Source: a virus. Taken from it: DNA of 53,813 bases. The position numbers and the translations under genes are program-made. The stretch spans positions 1 to 53,813 of the IMG/VR virus record IMGVR_UViG_3300032309_000894; one strand, 5' to 3'. Of this stretch, positions 1 through 8,430 are shown piece by piece. The first letter of the stretch is position 1. Each line of letters starts with the position of its first letter. The notes under the pieces were generated by a model that saw only the letters and a list, made by a program, of their open reading frames with translations, was not told the origin of the DNA and searched no databases.

Positions 1-103
1 AGGGACAGCTCAACCTTATCTTAATCAGTCTGCAATTCAAAATATTGCAGGCGCAGCTCAACCGTATTTTCAGCGTTCTGCGTCTCAAGATATTTTAGGG
101 ACA
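1..103. repeat. Terminal direct repeat, left copy
   Basis: Bases 1-103 are identical to 53711-53813. The repeat lies inside a protein-coding tandem array and holds two 48-nt units plus 7 nt. Both copies have the same reading frame, so joining them leaves the gene open. It most likely marks a circular or circularly permuted assembly. A repeat-induced false join is the alternative. Confidence 0.95.
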
Positions 104-817
104 GCTCAACCTTATCTTAATCAAGCCGCGTCTCAAAATATTTTTGGAGCGGCTCAGCCATATCTTCAAGGATCAGCATCTCAAGACATTGTAGGTGCCG
201 GTCAACCCTATCTTAATCGAGCCGCATCTCAAGATATTGCAGGGGCAGCTCAACCGTATTTTCAACGTTCGGCGTCTCAAGATATTACAGGAGCCGCGCA
301 GCCTTATCTTAACCAAGCCGCGTCTCAAAATATTTTTGGAGCGGCTCAGCCATATCTTCAAAGTTCTGCGTCTCAAGATATTGTAGGGGCAGGTCAACCT
401 TATCTTAATCGAGCCGCATCTCAAGATATTGCAGGCGCTGCTAAATCTTATTTTGACCAAGCTGCGTCAAAAAGCGGCGTCGGTGCAGCTCAAAAATATT
501 TTGATAAGGCATTTAATCTTGACAGTGTAAAAGCCGCTGATCCTTACCTTCAACGCGCATCGAATTTGGATGTCATAGGATCAGCGCAACCCTATCTTAA
601 TCGCGCGGGGTCTTTGGACGTCATAGGGTCAGCACAGCCCTATCTTAATCGTGCCGGGTCTTTGGACGCTATAGGGTCAGCCCAACCATATCTTAATCGT
701 GCGGGGGCTTTGGATGTTATAGGGTCGGCTCAACCCTACCTCAATCGCGCAGGGTCTTTGGATGTTATGGGTGCGGCTCAGCCTTTGCTGGGTAAGGCCG
801 AAACCACCACAGCGCAA
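2..817 (+). repeat. 48-nt coding tandem repeat, left portion
   Basis: Seventeen in-frame 48-nt units encode 16-residue repeats of consensus G(A/S)AQPYLN(Q/R)A(A/G)S(Q/L)(N/D)I. The last units (about 566-769) are the most alike, with GSAQPYLNRAGSLDVI, and the final unit (770-817) is degenerate. Nine more units lie at 53280-53711 across the contig join, giving 26 in total as assembled. The Pro-Tyr in each unit suggests short helices separated by turns. Confidence 0.95.
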
Positions 818-3067
818 TCTCTTGCTGAACGCGCTTTGACAGCGGCAAATCCGTATTTGTCTGCTGCCGGTCAAACATCGGCATCCCAGGTCGGTCAATA
901 CATGTCGCCCTATCAGCAGGGCGTGCTGGACGTCATTGCAAAGCAAGGTGCTCGCAATTTATCCGAGAATCTGCTGCCGCAAGTCTCTGACGCCTTTATC
1001 AAAGCCGGACAATTTGGCAGTAACCGGATGGGCGAGTTTGGTTCTCGCGCTTTGCGAGATACGCAGGAAGCTGTCCTCAAAGAGCAATCCCAAGCGGCCC
1101 AGCAGGGTTACGGCCAGTCTCTCAACGCCGCCCAGGCCGATCTGGCGCGGCAGGCTCAACTGGCTGGCACCGTGGGCAGCATCAGCGGCGCAGACTTGTC
1201 GCGCGTTCTTCAGGGCGGTGCCCAGTACGGTAACCTTGGCCAGACTTCCGGTCAGCTTACCGCTCAACAGTTGCAAGCTCTTAGCAATCTGGGTCAGACG
1301 ACGGGTCAGCTTACTGCTCAGCAATTACAGGGCCTCACTAATGTCGGTCAGACAAGCGGTCAGATTACAGCTCAACAATTGCAGGCTCTTACTAATTTGG
1401 GTCAGACAACTGGTCAGCTTACAAGCCAGCAAATGCAAAATCTTAATAACATTGGTCAGACAACTGGTCAGCTTACCAGTCAGCAGATGCAAAATCTAAC
1501 TAATATTGGTCAGACTTACGGTCAACTTACCAACCAACAAATGCAAAATCTGATAAATCTCGGTACTTCAACAGGTCAGCTAACAAATCAAGAAGCACAA
1601 AATCTTATCAATATGGGTCAGTCTTCTGGTCAGTTAACTGCCCAGCAAGCTCAAACCCTTGCAAATATTGGTCAGACATCTAGCCAAATTACCGCACAGC
1701 AAGCGCAAAATCTTGCTAACTTGGGACAAACATCAGGTCAACTTACGGCTCAACAAGCGCAAAGTCTTGCTAACATTGGTCAAACATCAGGACAACTTAC
1801 CGGCCAGCAAGCCGGTGTTTTGGCAAATCTTGGGCAATCCTCCGGCCAGCTTACCGCGCAACAGGCCCAGAGCCTCGCCAATATTGGCCAAACATCTAGT
1901 CAAATCACCGCCCAACAAGCGCAAAATCTTGCCAATTTGGGGCAAACGTCCGGTCAACTTACGGCTCAGCAAGCTCAGAGTCTTGCTAACATTGGCCAGA
2001 CATCAGGCCAACTTACTGGTCAGCAGGCCGGTGTTTTAGCAAATTTGGGTCAATCGACCGGCCAGCTTACGGCTCAACAAGCACAAAATCTTGCTAATTT
2101 AGGACAAACGTCTGGACAGCTTGCTGGTCAGCAGGCCGGTGTTTTGGCGAATTTGGGTCAGTCTTCCGGTCAGCTAACTGCTCAGCAGGCTCAAAGCCTT
2201 GCTAATATTGGTCAGACATCCGGTCAGCTTACTGGTCAGCAAGCGCAAAATCTCATTAACATGGGTCAATCCACTGGCCAGCTTACCGCTCAACAAGCGC
2301 AGAGCCTTGCCAACATTGGTCAGACATCCGGGCAACTTACGGCGCAGCAGGCACAAAACCTTGCCAATGTTGGTCAGACATCTGGTCAGCTCACCGCTCA
2401 ACAAGCGCATAGCCTTACCAATATCGGCCAGACATCCGGGCAACTCACCGCTCAACAAGCGCAAAACCTCGCCAATGTTGGCCAAACCGCAGGACAGCTT
2501 ACGGGTCAGCAGGCCAATATTTTTGCAAATCTCGGTCAAACCACCGGCCAGCTAACCGGTCAGCAGATGCAATATCTGACTAATCTAGGTCAAACATCGG
2601 GCCAGCTTACTGCCCAGCAGATGCAAACTCTCGCCAACATCGGCCAGATGCAAACAAGTGCGGGTCAGGCTCAGCAACAGTATGGTTTGTCTGCGGTGCA
2701 GCAGGCCCAGGCGGCGCAAGCGCAGGACTATGTGCGTCAGATGTCGGCGTTGCAGAGTGTTGGCGATATAGCGCGCCAGGGTCAGGCGTTGCGCACGGCT
2801 GATGCGGCGGCCCTTGAGTCTGCTGGTTTGGCGCAACAAAACCTTTCCCAAAAGGTTTTTGATGCAAATCTTGCCAAATTTAACGCTGAGCAAAATTATC
2901 CTAAATCTCAGTTGGATTGGCTTAGCACCCAGGTGCGTGGTATTGCTCCCTATGTGTCGGCGGCGCAGACGCAGGCCGGAACCACCACGGGTGCCAGCTA
3001 TTCACCATCGCCGCTGTCGCAATTGGCCACGGGCATCTATACTGCCAAGGGCTTGGCTAGTATCTGA
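2..3067 (+). CDS. Giant dual-repeat virion/ejection protein (3' part)
   Basis: The frame is open from base 2 and continues the gene that starts at 52890. Joined, the protein is 1295 residues, of which this part is residues 275-1295. It contains the rest of a 16-residue repeat array (units like GAAQPYLNQAASQNIT), then a non-repetitive stretch (residues about 547-684, with SPYQQGVLDVI and QVSDAFIKAGQFGSNRMGEF). Next come 26 perfect-length 18-residue units (residues 685-1152, like NIGQTSGQLTAQQAQSLA) and a Gln/Ala-rich tail. No signal peptide or membrane helix is visible. It is followed 11 bases later by another likely internal virion protein, and preceded by a Gly-rich one, so a role in the tail tube or DNA ejection is inferred. 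I recognise no catalytic motif. The repeats are lower in GC than the neighbouring genes. Real unit numbers may differ because assemblies collapse such arrays. Confidence 0.85.
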   Translation, partial: GTAQPYLNQSAIQNIAGAAQPYFQRSASQDILGTAQPYLNQAASQNIFGAAQPYLQGSASQDIVGAGQPYLNRAASQDIAGAAQPYFQRSASQDITGAAQPYLNQAASQNIFGAAQPYLQSSASQDIVGAGQPYLNRAASQDIAGAAKSYFDQAASKSGVGAAQKYFDKAFNLDSVKAADPYLQRASNLDVIGSAQPYLNRAGSLDVIGSAQPYLNRAGSLDAIGSAQPYLNRAGALDVIGSAQPYLNRAGSLDVMGAAQPLLGKAETTTAQSLAERALTAANPYLSAAGQTSASQVGQYMSPYQQGVLDVIAKQGARNLSENLLPQVSDAFIKAGQFGSNRMGEFGSRALRDTQEAVLKEQSQAAQQGYGQSLNAAQADLARQAQLAGTVGSISGADLSRVLQGGAQYGNLGQTSGQLTAQQLQALSNLGQTTGQLTAQQLQGLTNVGQTSGQITAQQLQALTNLGQTTGQLTSQQMQNLNNIGQTTGQLTSQQMQNLTNIGQTYGQLTNQQMQNLINLGTSTGQLTNQEAQNLINMGQSSGQLTAQQAQTLANIGQTSSQITAQQAQNLANLGQTSGQLTAQQAQSLANIGQTSGQLTGQQAGVLANLGQSSGQLTAQQAQSLANIGQTSSQITAQQAQNLANLGQTSGQLTAQQAQSLANIGQTSGQLTGQQAGVLANLGQSTGQLTAQQAQNLANLGQTSGQLAGQQAGVLANLGQSSGQLTAQQAQSLANIGQTSGQLTGQQAQNLINMGQSTGQLTAQQAQSLANIGQTSGQLTAQQAQNLANVGQTSGQLTAQQAHSLTNIGQTSGQLTAQQAQNLANVGQTAGQLTGQQANIFANLGQTTGQLTGQQMQYLTNLGQTSGQLTAQQMQTLANIGQMQTSAGQAQQQYGLSAVQQAQAAQAQDYVRQMSALQSVGDIARQGQALRTADAAALESAGLAQQNLSQKVFDANLAKFNAEQNYPKSQLDWLSTQVRGIAPYVSAAQTQAGTTTGASYSPSPLSQLATGIYTAKGLASI
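1232..2635 (+). repeat. 54-nt coding tandem repeat, 26 units
   Basis: Twenty-six uninterrupted units of exactly 54 nt encode 18-residue repeats, N(L/I)GQ(T/S)(S/T)GQLTAQQAQ(N/S)LA. Units 9-12 (1664-1879) and 13-16 (1880-2095) are almost the same at protein level, a recent four-unit duplication of 216 nt. Early units (1-7) carry QQLQ or QQMQ and later ones QQAQ, so the array has grown in steps. Eighteen residues equal five turns of alpha helix. Confidence 0.97.
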
Positions 3068-3078
3068 GGAAGCTGGAT

Positions 3079-4494
3079 ATGAAATCTGATCTGTATCGGC
3101 TGAACCAGAAATATCGCGGGGCACCGACCAAAAAGTCAGCCTACGCCAAGGGTGGTTCAGTGCGCCGTCACTTTGACGGGGGCGGCCTCAATGACATGGC
3201 GATGGCGTACAACGATGGCTCCGGTCAGGCTGATCCTACTGATGGCGCTGGCGGTGATGTCGCCCCACCGGCTGCGCCTGTTGTTGTCACCCCGCAGGCA
3301 GCGCCTCCTCCGGCAGCGGCGGTCGTCACACCACAAGCAACCGTTGTCGCGCCGCAGGCATCAGCAGCACTTGATCGCACGGCGGAACTTGAGGCACTGC
3401 TCAACCGGTATGCGCCGCCATCGAACCAATACACCCAGGAACTGGCAGAATCTCGGCGCAGGGCTCAGACCGAGACCGAGGCTTTCACCCGGATGATCCA
3501 GCAAATGTCTCAGCGCAGCGAGAGCCCGACATCGCGCGCCGAGATGTACTTCCGATTGGCGGCGGCTTTCGGATCGCCCACCAAGACAGGTAAGTTTGCT
3601 GAGAACTTGTCGCTCGTCGGCAAAGAGATGAGCGAATACGCCAAGGGTCGCCGGGCGGAAGAAAGCGATATGCGTAACCTTGCCTTGAAGGCTCAGGAAA
3701 TCCGCATGACCGGTGCCCGACAGGATTTGACCACGGCGCAGGCTTTGGCCGCACAGGAAACCGGGGAACGCCGCACTCTCGCGCGCGAAGTCATCAAGGA
3801 ATATCTCGCATCGGGTCGCCCGCAATCTGATGCCGGTAAAGTGGCAGAGGATATGGGTCTCCGACAGGGCACGCCTGAGCATCGTGAATTTGTCAACAGG
3901 TACATTGAAAGCAAGCGTGAAAGCGGCGACCTGTATAAACAGGCGATGATTGAGATGCAGCGAACCGGTCTTGAGCTTCGTCAGGCGGAAGCTGCTCGCA
4001 AAGCTGAACGCGACAAAGAACTTACACCTGCCGAACAGCGCATGCGGCTCGACGCAGAAGCCACTTTGAGCGCAACCGAAAGAGCACAAAGAACTATCAA
4101 CGAAGCTCTTAGAATTAACGATAATACTTTTGGCACATCGGCATTTGACACAGCGCAATATGCAATGCGGTCAATGGCAGGGTCAAATGACCCAAAAACC
4201 GCAAATACCGCTCGTCTTCGTGTTCTGTTGGGCGAAGCGGCAATTGCCCAATTGCGCGAGTCTTTTGGTAGTCAAATTACTGACAGTGAACGTGCCGCTT
4301 TGGATAGACTTCAGGGCGCTCTTGCTTCAACTCCAGAAATTCGTCGCGGTATATTGCAAAGGACGCTGGATGAACTTGAAAGGTCGCAGGCTCGCCAACG
4401 TAGCCTTGTCCAAGACATCACCAGCGGCAGGTATCGTCAGCAGCAACCTGCCCAGGCACCCGCCCAGCCGCCTGCCCAAGGAGAAACACCATGA
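3079..4494 (+). CDS. Probable internal virion (ejection) protein, 471 aa
   Basis: The start has an AGGAAG ribosome site 7 bases upstream. Residues 1-45 are basic with the motif AYAKGGSVRRHFDGGG, a Y-A-x-G-G motif shared with several other virion proteins here. Residues about 50-100 are a low-complexity Pro/Ala/Val linker with several TPQA repeats. The rest, to about residue 450, is a charged Ala/Glu/Arg-rich helical region, probably coiled coil, and the end is Gln/Pro/Ala-rich. There is no enzyme motif. The gene sits between the giant repeat protein and a Gly-zipper protein, and its stop overlaps the next start (ATGA). By position it is likely one of the proteins ejected with the DNA in short-tailed phages. 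That is inference; the exact family was not recognised. Confidence 0.65.
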   Translation: MKSDLYRLNQKYRGAPTKKSAYAKGGSVRRHFDGGGLNDMAMAYNDGSGQADPTDGAGGDVAPPAAPVVVTPQAAPPPAAAVVTPQATVVAPQASAALDRTAELEALLNRYAPPSNQYTQELAESRRRAQTETEAFTRMIQQMSQRSESPTSRAEMYFRLAAAFGSPTKTGKFAENLSLVGKEMSEYAKGRRAEESDMRNLALKAQEIRMTGARQDLTTAQALAAQETGERRTLAREVIKEYLASGRPQSDAGKVAEDMGLRQGTPEHREFVNRYIESKRESGDLYKQAMIEMQRTGLELRQAEAARKAERDKELTPAEQRMRLDAEATLSATERAQRTINEALRINDNTFGTSAFDTAQYAMRSMAGSNDPKTANTARLRVLLGEAAIAQLRESFGSQITDSERAALDRLQGALASTPEIRRGILQRTLDELERSQARQRSLVQDITSGRYRQQQPAQAPAQPPAQGETP

Positions 4495-6620
4495 GCGATA
4501 GTCTCAATTTTGCCCGCGCCCTGATTGGGCAAGGCGTTGGCATGGGATGGGGTGACGAGGCCGAGGCATGGCTGCGCTCTCGCATTACCGGTCGCCCGTA
4601 TGAGGGCGAACGTGCGCGTATCAATCAGGAATATAACCAGTTCCAACAGCGCAACCCGTATCTGGCACCTGTCGCAGAGTTTGCGGGCGGCGTGCTTCCG
4701 GCAGTCGGTGCCTACATGGCTGTGCCATTCACAGGTGGCGCGGCAGCACCCGCCGCAGCCGCTACAACGGCTCGCACTGCCGGTGCCCTGGGCACCATTG
4801 CAAACCGCATCGCGGGCAACACAGCGGCTCGGGTGGGTGCCGGTGCGGCGACTGGGGCGGCAACTGGCGTGGGCATCAACGATCAGATTGACGAAGGTAC
4901 GGCCATTGATGCTGCCGCGCTCGGCACTCTTGGGGCTGTAACCGGAGGTCAGGCCCCTCGCGTCGCGCGTATGTTGGCAACTCCTTACGGTCGAGGGGCC
5001 GTTACCGGTGCCACACAAGGCGGCATCTCTGGCGCGGGCATGGCTGAACCTGACAGCCGCGTTGAAGGTGGAACGGTTGGGGCTTCTATCGGTGCCCCCG
5101 TCGGCGCGGCTGTCCCCGCTGTTGCGAGGAATGTTGGATCGGCCTGGAGATGGCTGAGCGAACGCCTGTCCCCCACGCCTGCAACTGTTGAACGCGGTGC
5201 CGCTGATCGGATCAACCGGGCTTTGAACCAAGCGGGTCTAGAGCCGTCTGATATTTCCACACGTCTTGACGCGGATAGGGCTATGGGCGTTCCGTCTGTC
5301 GTCGCCAACGTGGACCCTCGTCTGGCCACTCTTGCTGAAACCGTCACACAACGCAGTGGCCCCAGTTCCACCACGGTTGAGCGTGCTTTGGGTGAGCAAC
5401 GGGGTGGTGCCCGCCAGCGAGTTTATGGCCAAGTGGAACAAGGTCTTGATCCTGGCGACTTTTTTAACGATGAACAAAAACTTGTTAACACCATGCGCGC
5501 TCGCGCTGCACCAGCATATCAAGAAGCGTATCGTGTTGGCGAAGTGTTTGATCCGCAAATCACAAGTCTGTTGGAACTTCCACAATACCGGAGCGCTTGG
5601 AATACTGCCCGTGAGCTTGCGGCAGAAGATGCATCAAAAGCGCAAATTCAATCTATTCGTACAGGCTCGGCTTTTGATCCTGAAGAATTCAGGTTGCGCG
5701 AAATCTATCGTGTCACCGGCAAAGACCCCGATACAGGTGCGGACATTCTTGAGCTTGCTCAAACGGTACCTGACGTCCGCACGCTTGACTATATGAAACG
5801 GGCGCTTGATGCTCAACTTACCGCAGCCCTCACATCTGACAATCCTGTTGTTCGCGCTTCCATTTCTGCTTTGCGCGAACGTCGTAACGCCTTACGGGAT
5901 CGCACCAAAGAACTTGTGCCTGAATACCGCCGTGCGGTTGATGAATTTGCCAGTGATGCTAGTGTTTTAGATGCTATGCGTTCAGGCATGGACGATTTTG
6001 GTCGCCTTAAGCATGAAGAAATCGGTAGGCTTTTTGGCAACGGGCCAGGGGCTTTGAATGCTTCTGAACGTGAAGCGTTCCGCACGGGCGCGGCTCGCAA
6101 CATCTACAGCACGATCATGACCCCATCTGGAAACCCCAACATGGCGGATCGCCTTATTGGGTCGCCTGAAACCCGGCAGAAGCTCGAGGCCATGTTTGAC
6201 AGTCCGGCTCAATTTGATCTGTTTAGGGCGGCTCTTGAGCGCGAATCGCAGCTTTTCCAACAATCCAACCGCATTCTTGGAAATTCTGCCAGCGTTCGTC
6301 GCGCGTACAACGCCGCAGAATTTGAAGGCGGCGCTGATGTTGGAGAAGCAATGGCCGATGCTGCCCGTGGTAGCTGGGGGCGTTCTCTTACCAACATGGC
6401 GTTGCGGGCTTTTCGTGGAGGTGCCGACACCGATCAGATTGCTGAACGCACGGCCCGAATGCTCATGTCAAGCGATCCGGCAGAAGTGGCAGCGGCTGTC
6501 AGGGTGCTGGAAAACGCTTCTGAGAGGGCCGCACAAGGCGAGCGCCGCCTTGGCATGGGTGAGGCAGGGGTCATCGGCGGAACGGCTACAGGCGTCATCC
6601 CAGAGCCGTATACGGAGTAG
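4491..6620 (+). CDS. Large internal virion/ejection protein, 709 aa
   Basis: Translation starts in the ATGA overlap with the preceding stop. The N-terminal 40 residues (ARALIGQGVGMGWGDEAEAW) are followed by a long Gly/Ala-rich stretch (about residues 55-220) with glycine-zipper patterns such as GAATGAATGVGI and GASIGAPVGAAVPAV, which could insert into or cross a membrane. Residues 230-690 are mostly helical and charged, with no enzymatic signature. This plan, zipper then long helix, fits phage DNA-injection proteins. It is the last gene of the rightward block, ending two bases before the stop of the opposing resolvase gene. An AT-richer patch at about 5440-5960 suggests mosaic origin. The function is inferred from composition and position. 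Confidence 0.65.
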   Translation: MSDSLNFARALIGQGVGMGWGDEAEAWLRSRITGRPYEGERARINQEYNQFQQRNPYLAPVAEFAGGVLPAVGAYMAVPFTGGAAAPAAAATTARTAGALGTIANRIAGNTAARVGAGAATGAATGVGINDQIDEGTAIDAAALGTLGAVTGGQAPRVARMLATPYGRGAVTGATQGGISGAGMAEPDSRVEGGTVGASIGAPVGAAVPAVARNVGSAWRWLSERLSPTPATVERGAADRINRALNQAGLEPSDISTRLDADRAMGVPSVVANVDPRLATLAETVTQRSGPSSTTVERALGEQRGGARQRVYGQVEQGLDPGDFFNDEQKLVNTMRARAAPAYQEAYRVGEVFDPQITSLLELPQYRSAWNTARELAAEDASKAQIQSIRTGSAFDPEEFRLREIYRVTGKDPDTGADILELAQTVPDVRTLDYMKRALDAQLTAALTSDNPVVRASISALRERRNALRDRTKELVPEYRRAVDEFASDASVLDAMRSGMDDFGRLKHEEIGRLFGNGPGALNASEREAFRTGAARNIYSTIMTPSGNPNMADRLIGSPETRQKLEAMFDSPAQFDLFRAALERESQLFQQSNRILGNSASVRRAYNAAEFEGGADVGEAMADAARGSWGRSLTNMALRAFRGGADTDQIAERTARMLMSSDPAEVAAAVRVLENASERAAQGERRLGMGEAGVIGGTATGVIPEPYTE
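6606..6615. repeat. 10-bp palindrome at the operon collision point
   Basis: CCGTATACGG is a perfect palindrome overlapping the last codons of the rightward block, a few bases before the converging stops at 6620 and 6623. No U-tract hairpin is present on either strand. It could bind a protein or be chance. Confidence 0.3.
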
Positions 6621-6622
6621 GC

Positions 6623-7084
6623 TTACCGCTGCGTCTCGTAGAGCCACCGCGCCATCAACAGGGCTTCGGCGCGATCCGCGTGTTTCTTCAGATTGAGGGG
6701 TGCTGAAGGAAACATGCGGATCGCCAGGGCACGGCTCATCTCTTTGTCTGACGGCAGCTTAAAATGCTTCTTCCAGGCCGCTGGCGTGACGTAAGTCATG
6801 CCGATACCCATTGTGGCTACAACCGCCCGAGCGGCTCCAAAACTGTCGCCCAGGCTAAACGTCGATGAGGCACCCTGCTTGGGCATCGAGTTGACTCGCT
6901 CGATCACGCATAGCGCATGATAGTCACGAAGAATTGCAGAGAGACCTGCCGGGTCCACTTCATTCTTCACACTGCCCGAGCCTTTTGACACCGTGGGCAT
7001 ATCGAAGACAGCGTGAAACTCGCCGTTTTCGAGCACGCCCACGGCACCGGTCAGGCCCGGATCAATTCCAATTGTCAGCATCAT
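6623..7084 (-). CDS. RuvC-like Holliday junction resolvase
   Basis: A 153-residue protein with an RNase H-fold resolvase start, MLTIGIDPGLTGAVGVL, whose Asp-Pro-Gly-Leu-Thr-Gly is the RuvC signature carrying the first metal-binding acid. A second acid is in CVIERVNSMP (Glu about residue 61), and the C-terminal KKHADRAEALLMARWL holds the His-x-x-Asp-Ala/Arg-type motif that closes the active site. It would cut branched recombination or replication intermediates before packaging. Its start overlaps the stop of the upstream RecB-like nuclease by ATGA, so the two are coupled, which suits a joint role in recombination. It is the last gene of the leftward operon. Confidence 0.85.
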   Translation of the reverse strand: MMLTIGIDPGLTGAVGVLENGEFHAVFDMPTVSKGSGSVKNEVDPAGLSAILRDYHALCVIERVNSMPKQGASSTFSLGDSFGAARAVVATMGIGMTYVTPAAWKKHFKLPSDKEMSRALAIRMFPSAPLNLKKHADRAEALLMARWLYETQR

Positions 7085-7917
7085 AGGGCCTCGTGATGTT
7101 CACAGCCCTGGCGTTGCTCATCCAGGGTCAGGGTGAAGCTGTTCAGGTTGCAAACCCACTTGCCTTCGGCACCCGGCGAACACATGGCGCAGGTACGGCA
7201 ATGATGCAGAGGCAGGGCTTCCTTGGTGCAGACCGCCTTCATGCTGCAAAACTTGCAGCCGAACGACGACGCATCATCGCTGATGCCTGCCGGGCGCAAC
7301 TGAGCCTCGACCAGCTTGCCGATCTTGGTTTGCAGCTTCGCCTGGGAGGCTTTGTCTTCCTTGACGCGCTCGACATAAAACTGCTCGTCGTCCTTGCAGA
7401 GGGCCACATACAGCGCCCGGGTGAATCCCCCCAGAGCCATGCTGATCTGCACCTGAGCATAGTGCAGCGGCTTGGCGTCCCTGACACCCTTCTTCAGTAG
7501 GCCGTCGAAGCTCTTTTTATTGTGGGTCTTAATCTCCAGTAGGTGCGGCTTATCGCTCTCTGGGACGTTTTTCACCACACCGTCGACCTTTGTGATGAAA
7601 TGCCCGGTCTGGTCGACAAACTCGAATTGCCGACCGTCCTCGCGCTTGTCCCAGACGGCAAACCCTGCCCGGCGCAGATCGGCCACGATCCGCTCCTCTT
7701 GCAGGTGCCCCGTCTCAAATAGGCGAAGCATGCGCCCTTCAAACTGGCCACGGGCGAAACCTCGCCACTCGAGCCAGATTTGACGGAGGCACTCCTCGCC
7801 TATGAAAGAGGAACCAAGCCGCCCCAGGTACAGGTCAGGGTTGACCTTTTCCTTCTCAATTGCCGCATAGATGCGGTTTACGATCTGCTGCTCAGGAGGG
7901 GGCGGGATGGCTACCAT
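7081..7917 (-). CDS. RecB/Cas4-like PD-(D/E)XK nuclease
   Basis: A 278-residue protein with the nuclease core visible in order: an E-x-x-x-x-E/W start (FIGEECLRQIWLEWRGF, about residues 38-54), KVDGVV (the metal Asp), HLLEIKTHNK (the E-x-K catalytic pair) and HYAQVQISM (the Q-x-x-x helix). The C-terminal third has many cysteines (CKFCSMKAVC, then HCRTCAMC and a last Cys), which resembles the Fe-S or zinc cluster of Cas4/AddB-type nucleases. It probably resects DNA ends for recombination with the adjacent DUF669-like ssDNA-binding protein and the Sak4-like ATPase. It is coupled by overlap to the resolvase. The metal in the Cys cluster is inference. Confidence 0.82.
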   Translation of the reverse strand: MVAIPPPPEQQIVNRIYAAIEKEKVNPDLYLGRLGSSFIGEECLRQIWLEWRGFARGQFEGRMLRLFETGHLQEERIVADLRRAGFAVWDKREDGRQFEFVDQTGHFITKVDGVVKNVPESDKPHLLEIKTHNKKSFDGLLKKGVRDAKPLHYAQVQISMALGGFTRALYVALCKDDEQFYVERVKEDKASQAKLQTKIGKLVEAQLRPAGISDDASSFGCKFCSMKAVCTKEALPLHHCRTCAMCSPGAEGKWVCNLNSFTLTLDEQRQGCEHHEAL

Positions 7918-7920
7918 GGA

Positions 7921-8415
7921 TCAATCCCAGGGGTTCGCGCCCTTGGCTGCGGGCGCAGCCTTGGGTGCCGTCTTGGGGGCCGCTGGGGCCTTTTTCGCGG
8001 GGGCAGCATCATCGTCCTGAGAGGTCAGGAATGCCTTGATCTTGTTGCTTGCCTTGTAACCGTTCTTCGCCGGGTCGATGTCCACCGACGCGGCAAACGG
8101 CTTGCCGAGCAGTTTGTCGGTGTCATCGGCATTCGGCTTACCGCAGGCCGTGGCCCAGGCCACAATCTGCTGGCGACTGATGCGCTGAGCCGTCTCGCTC
8201 GCGTTCACAATGTTGAAGTTCTGCCACAGCAGGCGACCGGTATGCTCACCCTTGGCCACTTCAAACTTCGCCTTGATCATCGTGCCGCCGCTTGCCGTAG
8301 TCTTCTCCTCGGCCTCAACCGCCCGCAGGATATATTCACCTGCCGGGATCGGCTCATAGTCTGTCCGGGGCGCAGACGGTTCGACCTCAGTCACGTCAAA
8401 TCCAAATTTTGCCAT
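7921..8415 (-). CDS. DUF669-like ssDNA-binding protein
   Basis: A 164-residue protein. Residues 1-115 match the DUF669 pattern: YEPIPAGEYILRAVEAEEK, then MIKAKFEVAKGEHTGRLLWQNFNI and a later conserved helix with WATACGKP. Such proteins lie beside RecA-fold annealing ATPases and polymerases in many phages and are thought to bind single-stranded DNA. The tail from about residue 128 is a Lys/Ala/Pro-rich flexible linker ending in the acidic/aromatic tip NPWD, like the protein-interaction tips of SSB proteins. The start follows AGAAAGGA. It is co-directional with the ATPase, 15 bases downstream of it. Confidence 0.75.
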   Translation of the reverse strand: MAKFGFDVTEVEPSAPRTDYEPIPAGEYILRAVEAEEKTTASGGTMIKAKFEVAKGEHTGRLLWQNFNIVNASETAQRISRQQIVAWATACGKPNADDTDKLLGKPFAASVDIDPAKNGYKASNKIKAFLTSQDDDAAPAKKAPAAPKTAPKAAPAAKGANPWD

Positions 8416-8430
8416 TGTCGTATTCCTTTC

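Noticed and set aside
2-817. Tandem repeats as a CRISPR array
   Set aside because: Units are directly adjacent coding 48-mers without spacers, in one open frame; no cas genes are present.
3361-4158. Minus-strand frame of 265 codons opposite the 471-aa virion protein
   Set aside because: Shadow of a charged helical gene, Cys/Phe/Leu-rich in antisense and unsupported by neighbours.
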